Below, piece after piece: positions 51,195-60,468 of a DNA stretch of 64,000 nucleotides. The notes below the pieces were generated by a model. It was not told where the DNA came from, did not search any database, and saw nothing but the letters and a program-made list of their open reading frames with translations. The translations under genes were made by a program, and so were the position numbers. The stretch covers positions 1 through 64,000 of the forward strand of contig MEOE01000013.1 in the NCBI GenBank assembly GCA_001768565.1, read 5' to 3'. How positions within the stretch are numbered: position 1 is the first letter of the stretch; every line of letters starts with the position of its first letter. This DNA is from Bacteroidetes bacterium GWF2_33_16 (GTDB taxonomy: Bacteria > Bacteroidota > Bacteroidia > Bacteroidales > UBA12077).

Positions 51195-52763
51195 ATGAAA
51201 AAATATATAGTAACCTCTGCCCTTTTAATCCTTGTTACTCTTAATTCTTTTTCTCAATGGTCATCAGTACTTAATTTAACAAGCTCGAATACAAAAGGAA
51301 TTTATATTGCAGTCGATCAGCAAGGCAATATATATTCTGCTGGCAATGCATTTAAAAATGCAACAGAGAAAGACAATTACTATCTGGTAAAATATAGTGC
51401 ATCAGGTGACACCCTTTGGACTCGCACCTATAATAGAAGTAATGAGAATGATCAGGTAGTTAAAATCATTGTTGATAAGGATAATCATGTTATTGTTACA
51501 GGTACATCATACAGTAGTGATAATGCAGAAGATATTGTTACATTAAAATATAATTCAAATGGTGATTTGTTAAAAACAAATATTTTTGATGGCACTAATC
51601 ATTTGGCCGATAAAGCCGTAGATATTGCCACCGATAACGACGGGAACTATTATATTTGTGGATTGAGTCGCTTAACGGCACAAAATGGGTATGCGTTAAT
51701 AAAAACGAATAATAATCTTGAAAGAAACTGGGTCAAAACATTTACAGCATATTATGGTTCTGATCCTAAAAGCATTTCATTTAACCAAACGAATCAGCAA
51801 ATTGCAATTACAGGTTATTTAACCGATTGGGAAAACGATTATTTTATAGGAACTATTGTTTATGATTCTTCTGGTACCAAAATCTGGGATGATTATTTTC
51901 AGCAGGTCGAAGGATTTTCAGCAGTTGGATTTGATGTTCATTTAAACAATGATGAAACAGCATATGTATGCGGATACGAAACCAATTCTACCTCAAATAA
52001 ATGGGAAGCCATTTTAATGAAATACAATTCAGGTGGTGATACAATTTGGACAAAAAAGGTTTCGCCAGGAGAAAACCCAAATTCACTTTATAAGTCAATT
52101 ACAACTGACAATGCAGGTAATATTCTTGTTACCGGAATGAAAGGTGATACTGTTATTACTGCAAAATACTCATCAAGTGGCGAATTGGTTTGGCTAAAAC
52201 AGCATTATGGTAAAAGTAGTTTCTCTACTGACGATAGCAGAGAAACAATAAAAATTGACAATAATGGTGATATTTTGGTTGCCGCAAGAAGTTATGTTTC
52301 AGCTGGTGGTGGTACCATGTTAATTAAGTATTCGCCAACAGGCGACCATTTATGGACCAAATATTACAATGGTTCTGAATCGGGAATAGATGAGCCGCTT
52401 ACATTTGATGTTGATGATGCAAATAGCGCCTATGTAATTATTAACTCACGAAACAGTAATTATTACATTGATATGGCAACTGCACAATTTACTCCAACAG
52501 CAATACCAACCTCAATAATTGATTTACAAAATAAAAACTTGATTACTGTATATCCAAATCCATCAAAAGGAGTTTTTTATTTAAGTGAACCTTTAAATAA
52601 TAATGCAAATTTTATTGTATTCTCTCTGGAAGGAAGTATTGTTTATTCAAATAAAATTGACCAAAACATAATTAACATTGAACATTTACCTAATGGAATT
52701 TATATCCTTGAGATAAAAAATCAGAATGTAAGCAAATACTCAAAATTGATTATTCAGAAGTAG
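51195..52763 (+). CDS. Secreted SBBP-type propeller protein with T9SS sorting domain
   Basis: Signal peptide 1-20 (NSFSQ). Residues about 25-430 consist of repeats of roughly 50 residues with the pattern DxxGNxYxxG...YxxxGDxLWT (VDQQGNIYSAGN, KYSASGDTLWTRTY, KYNSGGDTIWTKKV, KYSPTGDHLWTKYY), a beta-propeller related to SBBP repeats. The C-terminus is a T9SS type A sorting domain (about 445-522; ITVYPNPSKGVFYL, LPNGIYILEIKNQN). Exported to the surface or medium; binding function unknown. It converges on the rluA-type gene with only 13 bases between stops. Confidence 0.88.
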   Translation: MKKYIVTSALLILVTLNSFSQWSSVLNLTSSNTKGIYIAVDQQGNIYSAGNAFKNATEKDNYYLVKYSASGDTLWTRTYNRSNENDQVVKIIVDKDNHVIVTGTSYSSDNAEDIVTLKYNSNGDLLKTNIFDGTNHLADKAVDIATDNDGNYYICGLSRLTAQNGYALIKTNNNLERNWVKTFTAYYGSDPKSISFNQTNQQIAITGYLTDWENDYFIGTIVYDSSGTKIWDDYFQQVEGFSAVGFDVHLNNDETAYVCGYETNSTSNKWEAILMKYNSGGDTIWTKKVSPGENPNSLYKSITTDNAGNILVTGMKGDTVITAKYSSSGELVWLKQHYGKSSFSTDDSRETIKIDNNGDILVAARSYVSAGGGTMLIKYSPTGDHLWTKYYNGSESGIDEPLTFDVDDANSAYVIINSRNSNYYIDMATAQFTPTAIPTSIIDLQNKNLITVYPNPSKGVFYLSEPLNNNANFIVFSLEGSIVYSNKIDQNIINIEHLPNGIYILEIKNQNVSKYSKLIIQK

Positions 52764-52776
52764 GGTTTAATCTTTA

Positions 52777-53691
52777 TTAACTGCCAAATACACTTAAGAA
52801 TTTTTTTGGAATATTAGTTTCGAACCGAATAACTTTACCTGTAACAGGGTGTTTGAATGCAAGTACCCGTGCATGCAATCCTACTCTGCCAATAGGACTC
52901 TGTCGTGAGCCATATTTTTTATCACCAACGATACTATGTCCTATATCTTGCATATGAACACGAATCTGATTTTTACGGCCTGTCTCAAGCTTTACCTCCA
53001 ACAATGAGTAGTTTGAATTCTTTTCAAGCACTTTATAATGTGTAATAGCTTTTTGACCTCCATTATCATAGGGTGCAGAATGCATTTTTAAAGCAACACT
53101 TTCTTTTAACCATGATGTAATGGTTCCTTCTTCTTTATCTAAATTGCCTTCAACCAAAGCGACATAAATACGATCCAGCACTGTTTCGTCCCAGCTCTCC
53201 TGAATCTTTGTCTGGATATCCATACTTTTTGCAAACATCATTAAACCCGATGTATCTCTGTCGAGGCGATGAATAACAAATATTTTATTTCGAGGATTTT
53301 CAGTTTTAACCTGATCACTTAAAATGCTATATGCCGTGCGCTCGCGTTCCCTATCGGTTCCAATGGAAAGCAATCCCGATTTTTTCTCAATAACAACAAG
53401 ATAAGGATCTTCAAATACAATGCGTAAACCATAGAACTTATTATCCTCCTTAACCTGTGTCCAATTAACAAGTACCTCTTGACCAGGTTTTAGGGGATAA
53501 TCAAACTGCGTAACAATTTTTAAATTAATAGTTATTTGCCTGTGAACCAACAATGATTTAATACTATTTCTGCTTTTATCTTTAAGTTGAGCAATTAGAA
53601 ATGTTAGAAGTTCAGTTGGTTCTGTAACTTTTAATATGGTTTGTTTTACTTTACCTTTTTTTGGTTGTGACTTATCGTTAGGCTTATACAT
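52777..53691 (-). CDS. RluA-family pseudouridine synthase
   Basis: The frame extends to 53823, but the added 44 residues would be a hydrophobic leader atypical of this cytosolic enzyme; the ATG at 53691 (MYKPNDKSQPKKG) is preferred, giving 304 residues. An N-terminal S4-like region (about 20-85) precedes the catalytic domain with HRLDRDTSGLMMFAKS, whose Asp is the nucleophile, and VKLETGRKNQIRVHM. It makes pseudouridine in rRNA or tRNA; the exact position is not deducible. The first residues are lysine-rich, suited to RNA binding. Confidence 0.9.
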   Translation of the reverse strand: MYKPNDKSQPKKGKVKQTILKVTEPTELLTFLIAQLKDKSRNSIKSLLVHRQITINLKIVTQFDYPLKPGQEVLVNWTQVKEDNKFYGLRIVFEDPYLVVIEKKSGLLSIGTDRERERTAYSILSDQVKTENPRNKIFVIHRLDRDTSGLMMFAKSMDIQTKIQESWDETVLDRIYVALVEGNLDKEEGTITSWLKESVALKMHSAPYDNGGQKAITHYKVLEKNSNYSLLEVKLETGRKNQIRVHMQDIGHSIVGDKKYGSRQSPIGRVGLHARVLAFKHPVTGKVIRFETNIPKKFLSVFGS

Positions 53692-53872
53692 GACTATCAG
53701 AATATATTGAGATTCATCGGCAAAGGTATTAAAAGGAAATGAATTTCGTAGAATAATTATCGTATAGACACAAAGACCATAGTAAATCATCAGAAATAAA
53801 AAAGAAACGATGAAAAAGTACATTAGACTTTCCCATCGTTCTTATAAAATTCGCCATACAAACCAACAGAAA

Positions 53873-56254
53873 CTATTCTGTTCTTAACGATTCGGCAGGG
53901 TTTGTATTAGCTGCTCTCCAGGCCTGATAACTTATTGTAATAAAAGTTATTGCAATAGTTATTAGTCCGGCAAGAATAAAAACAAATAATCCAAGATTTG
54001 TTCTGTACACAAAATTCTGCAACCAATCACGCATAAAGAAATATGCCAATGGGAATGCAATAACCATTGCTATTAAAATTAGAATCAAGAACTCTTTGGA
54101 GATTAATCTTACAACTATACCTTCACTTGCACCCACCACTTTGCGAATACCAATTTCTTTTGTGCGTTGTTCAACTGTATAAGAAGCTAATCCAAATAAT
54201 CCAAGACAAGCAATAAGAATAGCCAAAACAGTAAATAGTGTAAATATAAATCCACGTTTTTCGTCGGCACCAAACTGTTCACTAAAACGATCGGATAAAA
54301 ACTTATATGTGAATGGCTGACCTGGAAATATCTCATTCCATCGTTTTTCTATATACTTAATAGTTTCTTGTACATTTTCATCTTTTAATTTAGCATAAAC
54401 AATTCTGTTGTTTACTCTATAAAACAATAAGAAAGTTTCTATCTCGCTATACATACCAGTCTGATGATAATCTTTCATTAAGCCAACCACAGTTGCTCTT
54501 AAAAAATCAGCACCATCACGGCCTTGAATTTCAACACGTTTGCCTAATGGTTCTTTCCAGTTTAAACGAGCAGCCATTGATTCATTTACAATCACACCCA
54601 ATAAAGTATCGGATGGCATATCTTCCTGAAAATCTCTACCTTTTAACATAGTAATTCCCAATGTTTCGACAAAGTCGTGATCTATAGCAGCAAAATTAAC
54701 TCCACGTTGTTGCATTCCCTCTTCAGTTTCAACACTCATAAGAACCTTACCTGATCCATCACCAACACCTGTACTTGTGGATCCTACAGATTTTATATTC
54801 GGATTCTCCAATAAGGCTTGTTTCAAAACGGGATATTTTTGAACCATTTCGCGTGTTGAAAACTCAAGACTGATAACGTTCTTCATATCATAACCCAAGT
54901 CTTTTGTTTTCAAGTAGTTTAATTGTTTAAAAACAATTAAAGTTGAAACAATCATAGCTGCTGAAATAATAAATTGAATTACTACAAGTATTTTCCTGAA
55001 TAAACTTCCGGAAGATCCTTTGGTAATTTCACCTTTCATAACGGTTAGCGGACTAAAACGAGACAAGTAAAATGCAGGATAACTACCTCCGAATATTCCC
55101 ACAACAATTATTACAGCAAACAAACTCAATAAAATAACAGGACTGTAAATAACATGTAAATTAAAATTTTTACCTGCTAATTGATTGAAGTATGGCAAAA
55201 GAAGAATCAACAAAATACCACTAAAAATAAGTGCAATAACTGTAAATACAGTTGATTCTGTAAGAAACTGAAAAATCAAACTTCTTCGGTTCGAACCCAC
55301 TACTTTTCTTAATCCAACCTCACGGGCACGTTTAGCTGAACGAGCAGTTGCAAGGTTCATGTAATTCATTGCTGCAATAAGAATTAAAAACAAAGCAACA
55401 ATAGCAAAAATGAAAACATAAGCCATACTTCCTGTTGGTTCAGGCTCATTGTCACTTGTTGATTTTAGGTGGATATCTGTAACTGGTTCAAGTACATAAT
55501 TTATTTTAATACCTAAATTCTCAAAAATAGAAGCCATATATTTTGGATACATCTCCTGAATTTTTGCTTCGAAGTCTTTATAATTGACAGTCTCAGGCAA
55601 TAATAAATAGGTAAAAACACCAAAATTCCCCCAATTACCAAATTGTTGAGGCAAACTGCGCCTTGACATTAAACCATCAAAACGAAAATGAGAATTAAAC
55701 GGAACATCTTTAATTACGGCTGTTACCTTATAAGTATCTTCTCCTGTAACGAGCGCCTTATTAATTGGATCTTCTTTCCCAAAATATTTTGCTGCAACCG
55801 TTTCTGTTAAAACAATTGCATTAGGTTCCATTAAAGCATTTTGGGGATCTCCTTTTATAAATTTATATGTGAATACATCAAAAACATTTGAATCGGCAAA
55901 GAAGAATTTTTCTTCGTAAAACTCTTTATCTTCATATTTATATAACTGTCGGCCTGCATCAATAAATCTTACCGAATGCTCAACTTCAGGATAATCCTGA
56001 ACTACTTGTGGCCCGAAAGGAATCTGAGCAATAATCCAGGTAAATTCATCATCAGTTTCTTTAATATGAGATGCTACCCTATATATGCGATCGGCATTTT
56101 TATGGTAACGATCGTAACTTAATTCATCGGAAATATAAATAATAAGAAATAACGCACTGGCAATTCCAATGGTTAAACCCAGAATATTGATACTACTATA
56201 TCCAAAATCTTTTAGGATATTTCGAATAGCGGTTTTAATTAGATTTCTAAACAT
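53873..56254 (-). CDS. FtsX-like permease F
   Basis: 793 residues. First periplasmic domain has TETVAAKYFGKEDPINKAL and DIHLKSTSDNEPEPTGSMAYVF. FtsX loops AREVGLRKVVGSN and TKEIGIRKVVGAS are both canonical. It ends in NPAESLRTE. It lies downstream of permease G in the same orientation, but a terminator-like hairpin, a sigma-54-like promoter and paired dyads occupy the 240-base gap, so it is probably transcribed on its own. Its upstream sites match those of permease E more than 7 kb away. Confidence 0.9.
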   Translation of the reverse strand: MFRNLIKTAIRNILKDFGYSSINILGLTIGIASALFLIIYISDELSYDRYHKNADRIYRVASHIKETDDEFTWIIAQIPFGPQVVQDYPEVEHSVRFIDAGRQLYKYEDKEFYEEKFFFADSNVFDVFTYKFIKGDPQNALMEPNAIVLTETVAAKYFGKEDPINKALVTGEDTYKVTAVIKDVPFNSHFRFDGLMSRRSLPQQFGNWGNFGVFTYLLLPETVNYKDFEAKIQEMYPKYMASIFENLGIKINYVLEPVTDIHLKSTSDNEPEPTGSMAYVFIFAIVALFLILIAAMNYMNLATARSAKRAREVGLRKVVGSNRRSLIFQFLTESTVFTVIALIFSGILLILLLPYFNQLAGKNFNLHVIYSPVILLSLFAVIIVVGIFGGSYPAFYLSRFSPLTVMKGEITKGSSGSLFRKILVVIQFIISAAMIVSTLIVFKQLNYLKTKDLGYDMKNVISLEFSTREMVQKYPVLKQALLENPNIKSVGSTSTGVGDGSGKVLMSVETEEGMQQRGVNFAAIDHDFVETLGITMLKGRDFQEDMPSDTLLGVIVNESMAARLNWKEPLGKRVEIQGRDGADFLRATVVGLMKDYHQTGMYSEIETFLLFYRVNNRIVYAKLKDENVQETIKYIEKRWNEIFPGQPFTYKFLSDRFSEQFGADEKRGFIFTLFTVLAILIACLGLFGLASYTVEQRTKEIGIRKVVGASEGIVVRLISKEFLILILIAMVIAFPLAYFFMRDWLQNFVYRTNLGLFVFILAGLITIAITFITISYQAWRAANTNPAESLRTE

Positions 56255-56355
56255 GATTTTTACTTTTTGTTATAAGATAATTAATTTTAGGATTCAAGTC
56301 TCCATTACTAATTTGTTAACTCTTTTTATACAAAAAAGTTAGAAGTTAGAATAAT

Positions 56356-56371
56356 AACATATATTATACCA
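56356..56371 (-). promoter_or_regulatory. Sigma-54-like promoter of permease F
   Basis: Minus-strand TGGTATAATATATGTT aligns with the permease E promoter over TGGTAYAAT, with the -12 G kept but the C replaced by T. It is the weakest of the four promoters by sequence; the main support is that dyads lie at exactly the same distance (57 bases) as at permease E. Leader about 90 bases. Confidence 0.45.
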
Positions 56372-56427
56372 AGTCATTTTAACTTGTTATGTTTCTGCAT
56401 ATTACTAAAATTATTTTTAACAAAAAT

Positions 56428-56465
56428 TCGCCCGATTTCGAACAGTGATGTACAAAATCGGACGA
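56428..56465. promoter_or_regulatory. Two 17-bp sites upstream of permease F, also a hairpin
   Basis: TCGCCCGATTTCGAACA (56428-56444) and TGTACAAAATCGGACGA (56449-56465) are near inverted copies of each other, with centres at 56436 and 56457, 21 bp apart. As RNA on the minus strand the two form a stem (CGTCCGATTT with AAATCGGGCG, one G-U pair) followed by AATTTTTGTT, so the same DNA could terminate permease G transcription. Confidence 0.55.
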
Positions 56466-56494
56466 GAATATAATTTGAATAAAATCAAAATTAC

Positions 56495-58924
56495 TTATTC
56501 ATATCTCAGACTTTCAACAGGGTTAGCCCTGGCAGCTTTTATTGCCTGAAAACTAACAGTAAAAATTGCTATAAAAAGCCCTAAAAATGCTGAAATTATA
56601 AAGATCCACCACTTAATATCAACTCTATAAGCAAAATTCATTAACCATCTGCTCATAAATACATATGCAACCGGCCATGCAATAATATTTGCCCAGATAA
56701 CCCATTTCGTAAATTGTTTAAGGAGTAATTTAACAACAACAAATGTAGATGCTCCCATGGCTTTTCTAATTCCAATCTCTTTCGTTTTATGCTCTGTAAT
56801 AAAGGATGCTAGTCCGAATAATCCTAAACAGGCAATAAAAATAGCCAGACCTGAAAAAATTAAAAATACATCACCTGTTCTGAATTCCTGGTTGTGCATA
56901 TTATCAAAATTTTCTTCCATAATCGAATAATCAAAAGGAGCATCTAAAACAAATTTCCCCCATGTTTCGCGAATAAATTTAATGTTTTCTTCGGTTATTG
57001 CTGAATTGAATTTTACAGAAACTAAATTTGTTCCATTCACAAATGAACTGGTAATAACCAAAGCCCCCACATCCTGATGTAAAGATCTGAAGTTAAAATT
57101 CTTTACTACGCCAATTATTTCCCAGTAATAAACCTTTCCATAAAATTTTGTAACCAATCTTTTTCCAACCACTGGTTCTTCGAGGCCAAAATCATGGACG
57201 GCCGATTCATTAATAACCACAGCAAAAGAATCAGTAGCATAATCCTTTGAAAAAAACCTACCTTCTTTCATTTTAAGATTGTATGTTTTGTGAAAATCGG
57301 TATCGACAGAAAAATTTCTGGGAGCAAAAGATTTATTTGAGCCTTCACCTTCAACAGAAACTGGCAAACCACCAAACATTCGGGCAGGTAAAGTGCTCGA
57401 AGCAGAAACACTTTCAATAAATGGATTTGCTTCAAGCTCATCCTTAAATGAAATATATGAATTACCTAACCTGTCCGATCTTTCAATTACTAAAATATTC
57501 TTCTTATTAAAACCAATGTCTTTGTTTCGCAAAAGATCTAACTGGCTCATTATTATAAAAGTACAAATAAATAGAGTAATTGAGATTGCAAATTGAAAAA
57601 TCACCAAAAGACTTCGGAACCAACTTTGGGTCTTCCCCGACAACACTTTACCTTTAATAACATTTAGTATTTTTGAAGATGATAAATAGCTAGCCGAATA
57701 TAATCCAGAAACAATACCAACAGTTATTGCCAACAAAACCAATGATGGCAAAACTAAACCATTCGAAAAATAGCCAATTGATAAATTTTTTAATGTAAAA
57801 TTATTGAAAAATGGAAGAACCGATTCAATAATTACCATTGCTATAATCAGAGAGATTATACTCATTATTATTGATTCAAATAAAAACTGATAAAACAGAT
57901 TTCTTCGAAATGCACCTATTACCTTACGAATACCGACTTCCTTTGCCCTTGTTGCGGATCGAGCTGTTGAAAGATTCATAAAATTTATTATGGCTATTAT
58001 CAGAATAAAAAGCGCTACTATAGAGAAAATATATACATATACTATATTTGAATTTGGTTCAATTTCAAAATCAGAATGTGATTTTAAATGTATATCGGTT
58101 ATTGGTTGCAACAAATAATTAAATGTATTACCAGCTTTCATAAACTCCTCGATACTGGTGCCAAAAATTGATTTTAACTCAGGCCCAATAAACCTCAATC
58201 CAACTTCAACCATTTTCGCAATAACCTTTTCGATATCGGTATCTTTACTAAGTAACAAATAAGTATATGAATAATCGTTAGACATCCATGTTTGCGAATT
58301 TGCATCAGCTATGCTGACCATTGAAGCCAAAATTGAATAATGGAAATGGGAATTTGATGGACAATCCTTAATAACTCCTTGAATTATATATTCTTTATCC
58401 TGGATATTTAACGATTTGCCTACTGGATCCCTATCCTGAAAATATTTTACTGCAATTGATTCAGTTATTACAATAGTATTAGGAGTTGTAAGAACTTCGT
58501 CTGGATTACCTTTTATAAAACCAACAGTAAAAATATCAAAGAAAGTACTATCAACATAAAATAATCCCTTTTCATTAAATTTTTTATCATCAAGTTTTAC
58601 AAATGCCTCTGATTCTCTAATTTGAATTTTAACTACTCTTGCAGATTTAAGAATTTCTGGAATCTCATTAACAAATGTTGATCCAACCGGCGCTCCAGTT
58701 AAAAATGCTTTAACCTGGGTTCCATTCATTGATGCATCTATACCAATTCGATAGATATTTTCGTGGTTCTTATTATGTTTATCATAGTTTAACTCATCGA
58801 AAATATAGAGAAAGATGAGTATACTGCAGGCCATTCCTATTGATAAGCCCATTATATTAATAAACGAGTAGGTTTTATTTCTTACTAAATTTCGAATTGA
58901 CACTTTAAAAAAATTGCGTAACAT
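56495..58924 (-). CDS. FtsX-like permease G
   Basis: 809 residues, the longest of the seven. First periplasmic domain includes TESIAVKYFQDRDPVGKSL and DIHLKSHSDFEIEPNSNIVYVY. FtsX loops AKEVGIRKVIGAF and TKEIGIRKAMGAS are intact, and the C-terminus is NPVESLRYE. It starts divergently from RR2 over a 180-base region with a sigma-54-like promoter and paired dyads, mirroring the permease A/RR1 arrangement. RR2/HK2 are the likely controllers. Confidence 0.9.
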   Translation of the reverse strand: MLRNFFKVSIRNLVRNKTYSFINIMGLSIGMACSILIFLYIFDELNYDKHNKNHENIYRIGIDASMNGTQVKAFLTGAPVGSTFVNEIPEILKSARVVKIQIRESEAFVKLDDKKFNEKGLFYVDSTFFDIFTVGFIKGNPDEVLTTPNTIVITESIAVKYFQDRDPVGKSLNIQDKEYIIQGVIKDCPSNSHFHYSILASMVSIADANSQTWMSNDYSYTYLLLSKDTDIEKVIAKMVEVGLRFIGPELKSIFGTSIEEFMKAGNTFNYLLQPITDIHLKSHSDFEIEPNSNIVYVYIFSIVALFILIIAIINFMNLSTARSATRAKEVGIRKVIGAFRRNLFYQFLFESIIMSIISLIIAMVIIESVLPFFNNFTLKNLSIGYFSNGLVLPSLVLLAITVGIVSGLYSASYLSSSKILNVIKGKVLSGKTQSWFRSLLVIFQFAISITLFICTFIIMSQLDLLRNKDIGFNKKNILVIERSDRLGNSYISFKDELEANPFIESVSASSTLPARMFGGLPVSVEGEGSNKSFAPRNFSVDTDFHKTYNLKMKEGRFFSKDYATDSFAVVINESAVHDFGLEEPVVGKRLVTKFYGKVYYWEIIGVVKNFNFRSLHQDVGALVITSSFVNGTNLVSVKFNSAITEENIKFIRETWGKFVLDAPFDYSIMEENFDNMHNQEFRTGDVFLIFSGLAIFIACLGLFGLASFITEHKTKEIGIRKAMGASTFVVVKLLLKQFTKWVIWANIIAWPVAYVFMSRWLMNFAYRVDIKWWIFIISAFLGLFIAIFTVSFQAIKAARANPVESLRYE

Positions 58925-58961
58925 ATTTTTAGGTTTTTAATTTAACATCTTCCAAATTATT

Positions 58962-58977
58962 GCCAAGAAAGATGCCA
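58962..58977 (-). promoter_or_regulatory. Sigma-54-like promoter of permease G
   Basis: Minus-strand TGGCATCTTTCTTGGC matches TGGCA and TTG at the proper -24/-12 spacing. The start site would be about 27 bases before the ATG at 58924. A dyad pair begins 64 bases upstream. Confidence 0.6.
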
Positions 58978-59040
58978 AAAATTGTAATAATCTATATTAC
59001 TGCGACTTAAAGCTTATAAAATAAATAATGTTTTAATTTA

Positions 59041-59078
59041 TGTAAAAATATTTTACATTTATGTTAATATTTTTTACG
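59041..59078. promoter_or_regulatory. Two tandem 17-bp dyads, probable RR2 enhancer sites
   Basis: TGTAAAAATATTTTACA (59041-59057) is a perfect dyad; TGTTAATATTTTTTACG (59062-59078) is an imperfect copy. Centres 59049 and 59070 are 21 bp apart, as at RR1, but the arm sequence is TGTAAA/TTTACA. This fits the different recognition helix of RR2. The second copy abuts the TAAATTTC -7-like box of RR2 (59080-59087), suggesting autoregulation. Confidence 0.62.
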
Positions 59079-59104
59079 TTAAATTTCACAATTAAATTAA
59101 TTGA

Positions 59105-60466
59105 ATGCAAACAACTGGAAGAATTTTAATTGTTGATGATGACAAAAGTATTCTTCAGTCATTAAAAATACTTTTAGAAGATGTTTTTGAAGATGTAAAG
59201 ACAATTTCAAATCCTAATTTGATTCTATCGGAGTATCAAAAAGGTTGCTATGATATTGTACTTCTTGACATGAACTTCTCTTCAGGTATTAATTCGGGCA
59301 ATGAAGGCATATTTTGGCTAAATGAGATTTTAAAAACCGACAAACAGGCTGTCGTTATTCTAATAACTGCTTATGGAGATGTTGATTTGGCTGTAAATGC
59401 AATGAAAGAAGGAGCTACAGATTTTATTATTAAACCATGGAATAATGATAAACTAATTTCGACATTAAACTCAGCATTAAAAATAAGAAAATCACAACTC
59501 GAAATAAATAAACTATCGAAAGAAAAAGAAACTCTAAGTGCTGAAATTAATAAACCTACCCAAAAAATTATTGGATCATCAACATCCATGAGTAAAATAT
59601 TCACATTAATTGACAAGGTTGCTGCAACGGATGTAAATGTTTTAATATTGGGAGAAAATGGAACAGGAAAAGAACTCATAGCTAAAGAAATACATCGTAA
59701 ATCGAACCGACAATTCAAACCTATGATTAGTATTGACATGGGAACAATTGCTGAAACCTTGTTCGAAAGCGAGTTATTTGGCCATAAAAAAGGTGCATTT
59801 ACAGATGCAAGAGAAGACCGAACAGGGCGATTTGAAATTGCAAATGGTGGTACTTTATTCCTTGATGAAATTGGCAATTTATCGGTTTCATTACAATCAA
59901 AAATACTTACTGCGCTGCAAAAAAGGGAGATCACACCAATTGGCAGTAACATCTCTATTCCAATTGATGTAAGATTAATTACTGCAACAAATAAAAATCT
60001 GGAAGATCTTATTAAAAAAGGATTATTCAGAGAAGATTTATATTACAGAATAAATACCGTTCAAATTGAGCTTCCTCCATTGCGTGAACGACAAGAAGAC
60101 ATTGCACATATAGCTGATTTTTACCTAATTACATTTAAATCAAAATACGAAAAACCATTATTGAAATTCAGTAATAAAGCCATAGAAACCTTATTAAAAT
60201 ATTCATGGCCCGGTAATATTAGGGAGCTTAAACATACTATTGAAAAAGCTGTAATTTTGAGTACTGGTAGTTCTCTTCAACCCGAAGATTTTATGCTTAA
60301 ACAATCGACAAATTCTACAGAGTGGCCTTTGAAATTTGAAGAAATTGAGAAACAGGCTATAATAAGAGCTTTAAAAAATAACTCTGGAAAAATGATAGAT
60401 GCTTCGAAAGAGCTGGGATTAACACGTCAGACATTATATAACAAAATTAGAAAATACAACTTATAA
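59105..60466 (+). CDS. NtrC-type sigma-54 response regulator RR2
   Basis: A paralogue of RR1: receiver (D11-D13, phospho-acceptor D55 in LLDMNF), AAA+ with Walker A GENGTGKELIA, Walker B GGTLFLDEIGN, contact loop GAFTDA in place of GAFTGA, and a C-terminal Fis-type HTH whose recognition helix is TRQTLYNKIRK. The shared receiver text VVILITAYGDVDLAVNAMKEGATDF mirrors RR1. It is divergent from permease G and just upstream of HK2, and probably drives the promoter at 58962-58977. Confidence 0.93.
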   Translation: MQTTGRILIVDDDKSILQSLKILLEDVFEDVKTISNPNLILSEYQKGCYDIVLLDMNFSSGINSGNEGIFWLNEILKTDKQAVVILITAYGDVDLAVNAMKEGATDFIIKPWNNDKLISTLNSALKIRKSQLEINKLSKEKETLSAEINKPTQKIIGSSTSMSKIFTLIDKVAATDVNVLILGENGTGKELIAKEIHRKSNRQFKPMISIDMGTIAETLFESELFGHKKGAFTDAREDRTGRFEIANGGTLFLDEIGNLSVSLQSKILTALQKREITPIGSNISIPIDVRLITATNKNLEDLIKKGLFREDLYYRINTVQIELPPLRERQEDIAHIADFYLITFKSKYEKPLLKFSNKAIETLLKYSWPGNIRELKHTIEKAVILSTGSSLQPEDFMLKQSTNSTEWPLKFEEIEKQAIIRALKNNSGKMIDASKELGLTRQTLYNKIRKYNL

Positions 60467-60468
60467 CA

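Noticed and set aside
58950..58965. Alternative -24/-12 match TGGCAATAATTTGGA before permease G
   Set aside because: The -12 half is poorer than that of TGGCATCTTTCTTGGC at 58977-58962.
59371..59952. 193-residue minus-strand frame inside RR2
   Set aside because: Shadow of the RR2 AAA+ region; the Ser/Ile/Val-rich composition reflects antisense reading.
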